From Clostridiales bacterium (GTDB lineage: Bacteria > Bacillota > Clostridia > Oscillospirales > Oscillospiraceae), in NCBI GenBank assembly GCA_004556205.1, contig SFIL01000031.1, positions 1 to 14,395 of the forward strand: a DNA stretch of 14,395 nt. The letters are read 5' to 3'. Below, piece by piece: positions 13,544 to 14,395 of the stretch. Under the pieces are notes generated by a model that ran no database searches, had not been told where the DNA came from, and saw only the letters and a program-made list of their open reading frames with translations. The position numbers and the translations under genes are program-made. Each line of letters begins with the position of its first letter. Position 1 is the stretch's first letter.

Positions 13544-14395
13544 ATGACACAAGGAAGAACACATACCTGCGGCGAGCTTCGGCTGTCTGACGCGGGCAAG
13601 ACAGTAACACTGGCGGGCTGGATGGAAAATGTCCGCGAGGTCGGCGCGAATTTGGCGTTTGTCGTCCTGCGCGACTTCTACGGCACGACGCAGGTTGTCA
13701 TTGAGAGCGAGGAGATGATGCAGGTCATCAAGCCGATCAACCGCGAATCGACGATCTCCGTGACCGGTATCGTGCGCGAGCGGACGAGCAAGAACCCGAA
13801 AATCGCCACCGGTGAGATCGAGGTCGTGCCGGAGAAGATTGAGGTGCTCGGTCGCTGCCGCTATAACTCCCTGCCCTTTGAGATCAACCGCTCAAAGGAG
13901 GCAGACGAGAACCAGCGCCTGAAGTACCGCTATCTCGACCTGCGCAATCCGGAGGTCAAGAAGAATATCATCCTGCGCTGCAATGTCGTTGCCGACCTGC
14001 GCCGCAGCATGACGGAGCACGGTTTCTTGGAGATTACCACGCCGATTTTGACCAGCTCCTCTCCCGAGGGCGCGCGCGATTATCTTGTTCCGGCGAGAAA
14101 CCACCCTGGCAAGTTCTACGCCCTGCCGCAGGCACCGCAGCAGTTCAAGCAGCTCCTGATGACCTCGGGCTTTGACCGTTATTTCCAGATCGCGCCCTGC
14201 TTCCGCGATGAGGACGCGCGCGCTGACCGCAGCCCCGGCGAGTTCTATCAGCTTGATATGGAGATGGCATTTGCCACGCAGGACGATGTCTTCGCTGTTT
14301 TGGAGGATGTTCTGCCGCCCATCTTTACGAAGTACGGCAAGTACAAGGCGGCGTCCGCCGCGCCCTTCCGCCGCATCTCCTACCGCGACGCGATG
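13544..14395 (+). CDS. aspS: aspartate--tRNA ligase (AspRS), 3' end beyond the window
   Basis: A class IIb synthetase charging tRNA-Asp; 284 codons are present with no stop, about half of a bacterial AspRS of near 590 residues. The N-terminal OB-fold (VTLAGWMENVREVGANLAF) is followed by the AspRS linker ENQRLKYRYLDLRNPEVKKN, motif 1 around FLEITTPILTSSSPEGARDY, the flipping-loop region LPQAPQQFKQLLM, and motif 2 CFRDEDARADRSPGEFYQLD. The R-S-P-G-E-F-Y version differs from the R-Q-P-E-F-T of E. coli and recalls alphaproteobacterial and Oscillospiraceae AspRS (remembered). GGGGGAAAG precedes the ATG. It lies 16 nt after hisS, so the two are probably co-transcribed. Confidence 0.96.
   Translation, partial: MTQGRTHTCGELRLSDAGKTVTLAGWMENVREVGANLAFVVLRDFYGTTQVVIESEEMMQVIKPINRESTISVTGIVRERTSKNPKIATGEIEVVPEKIEVLGRCRYNSLPFEINRSKEADENQRLKYRYLDLRNPEVKKNIILRCNVVADLRRSMTEHGFLEITTPILTSSSPEGARDYLVPARNHPGKFYALPQAPQQFKQLLMTSGFDRYFQIAPCFRDEDARADRSPGEFYQLDMEMAFATQDDVFAVLEDVLPPIFTKYGKYKAASAAPFRRISYRDAM

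Noticed and set aside
12673..13599. 308-codon minus-strand frame opposite hisS
   Set aside because: Antisense shadow; it also runs over the hisS-aspS junction with no sign of a real product.

Overview
The window is a compact, GC-moderate (mid-50s % by eye) bacterial chromosome segment made almost entirely of housekeeping genes. Shine-Dalgarno sites are strong (AAAGGAG, GGAGG), genes sit in tight ATGA-overlapping operons, and aspartate is amidated by the ammonia-dependent enzyme AsnA. The form of AspRS (motif 2 reading FRDEDARADRSPGEF), the long HisRS, the hisS-aspS pair and a short palindromic repeat of the GTAGGGGCGGC type together suggest a gut-type Clostridia member, most likely Oscillospiraceae/Ruminococcaceae. 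This placement rests on remembered family resemblance, not on a search.

Layout. Positions 1-377 hold the start of a short minus-strand gene (closing after 36 codons) and a 162-bp non-coding MITE-like element with IS5-type ends. Positions 378-2809 (minus) are asnA-asnS, driven by a clear sigma-A promoter at 2883-2911. Positions 2838-3353 (plus) hold an orphan gene that looks 5'-truncated and runs through the asnA promoter. A strong hairpin at 3358-3391 ends the next minus-strand operon, rlmA-prfA-tsaC-coaE/M18 peptidase (8338 down to 3406). In this operon dephospho-CoA kinase and an M18 aminopeptidase form one uninterrupted frame. A secreted polysaccharide deacetylase (8412-9236, plus) converges on, and overlaps by 163 nt, an alanyl-tRNA editing protein (10228-9074, minus). 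From a shared 188-bp divergent region, dapA-dapB (10417-12020, plus) starts lysine/diaminopimelate synthesis. A nested palindromic repeat follows, then hisS and aspS; aspS runs off the window.

Functionally the window is dominated by translation. It covers Asn supply and tRNA-Asn charging (AsnA, AsnS), His and Asp charging (HisS, AspS), clearance of mischarged tRNA-Ala (AlaX), t6A37 tRNA modification (TsaC), 23S rRNA methylation (RlmA) and termination (PrfA). CoA synthesis, peptide turnover, lysine/cell-wall precursor synthesis and peptidoglycan or polysaccharide deacetylation are also present. I found no CRISPR array, prophage, toxin-antitoxin pair, tRNA or rRNA gene. The points most worth a second look are the coaE-M18 frame fusion, the MITE, the overlapping 3' ends of the deacetylase and alaX, and the truncated gene over the asnA promoter. 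No convincing new defence or metabolic system is visible.
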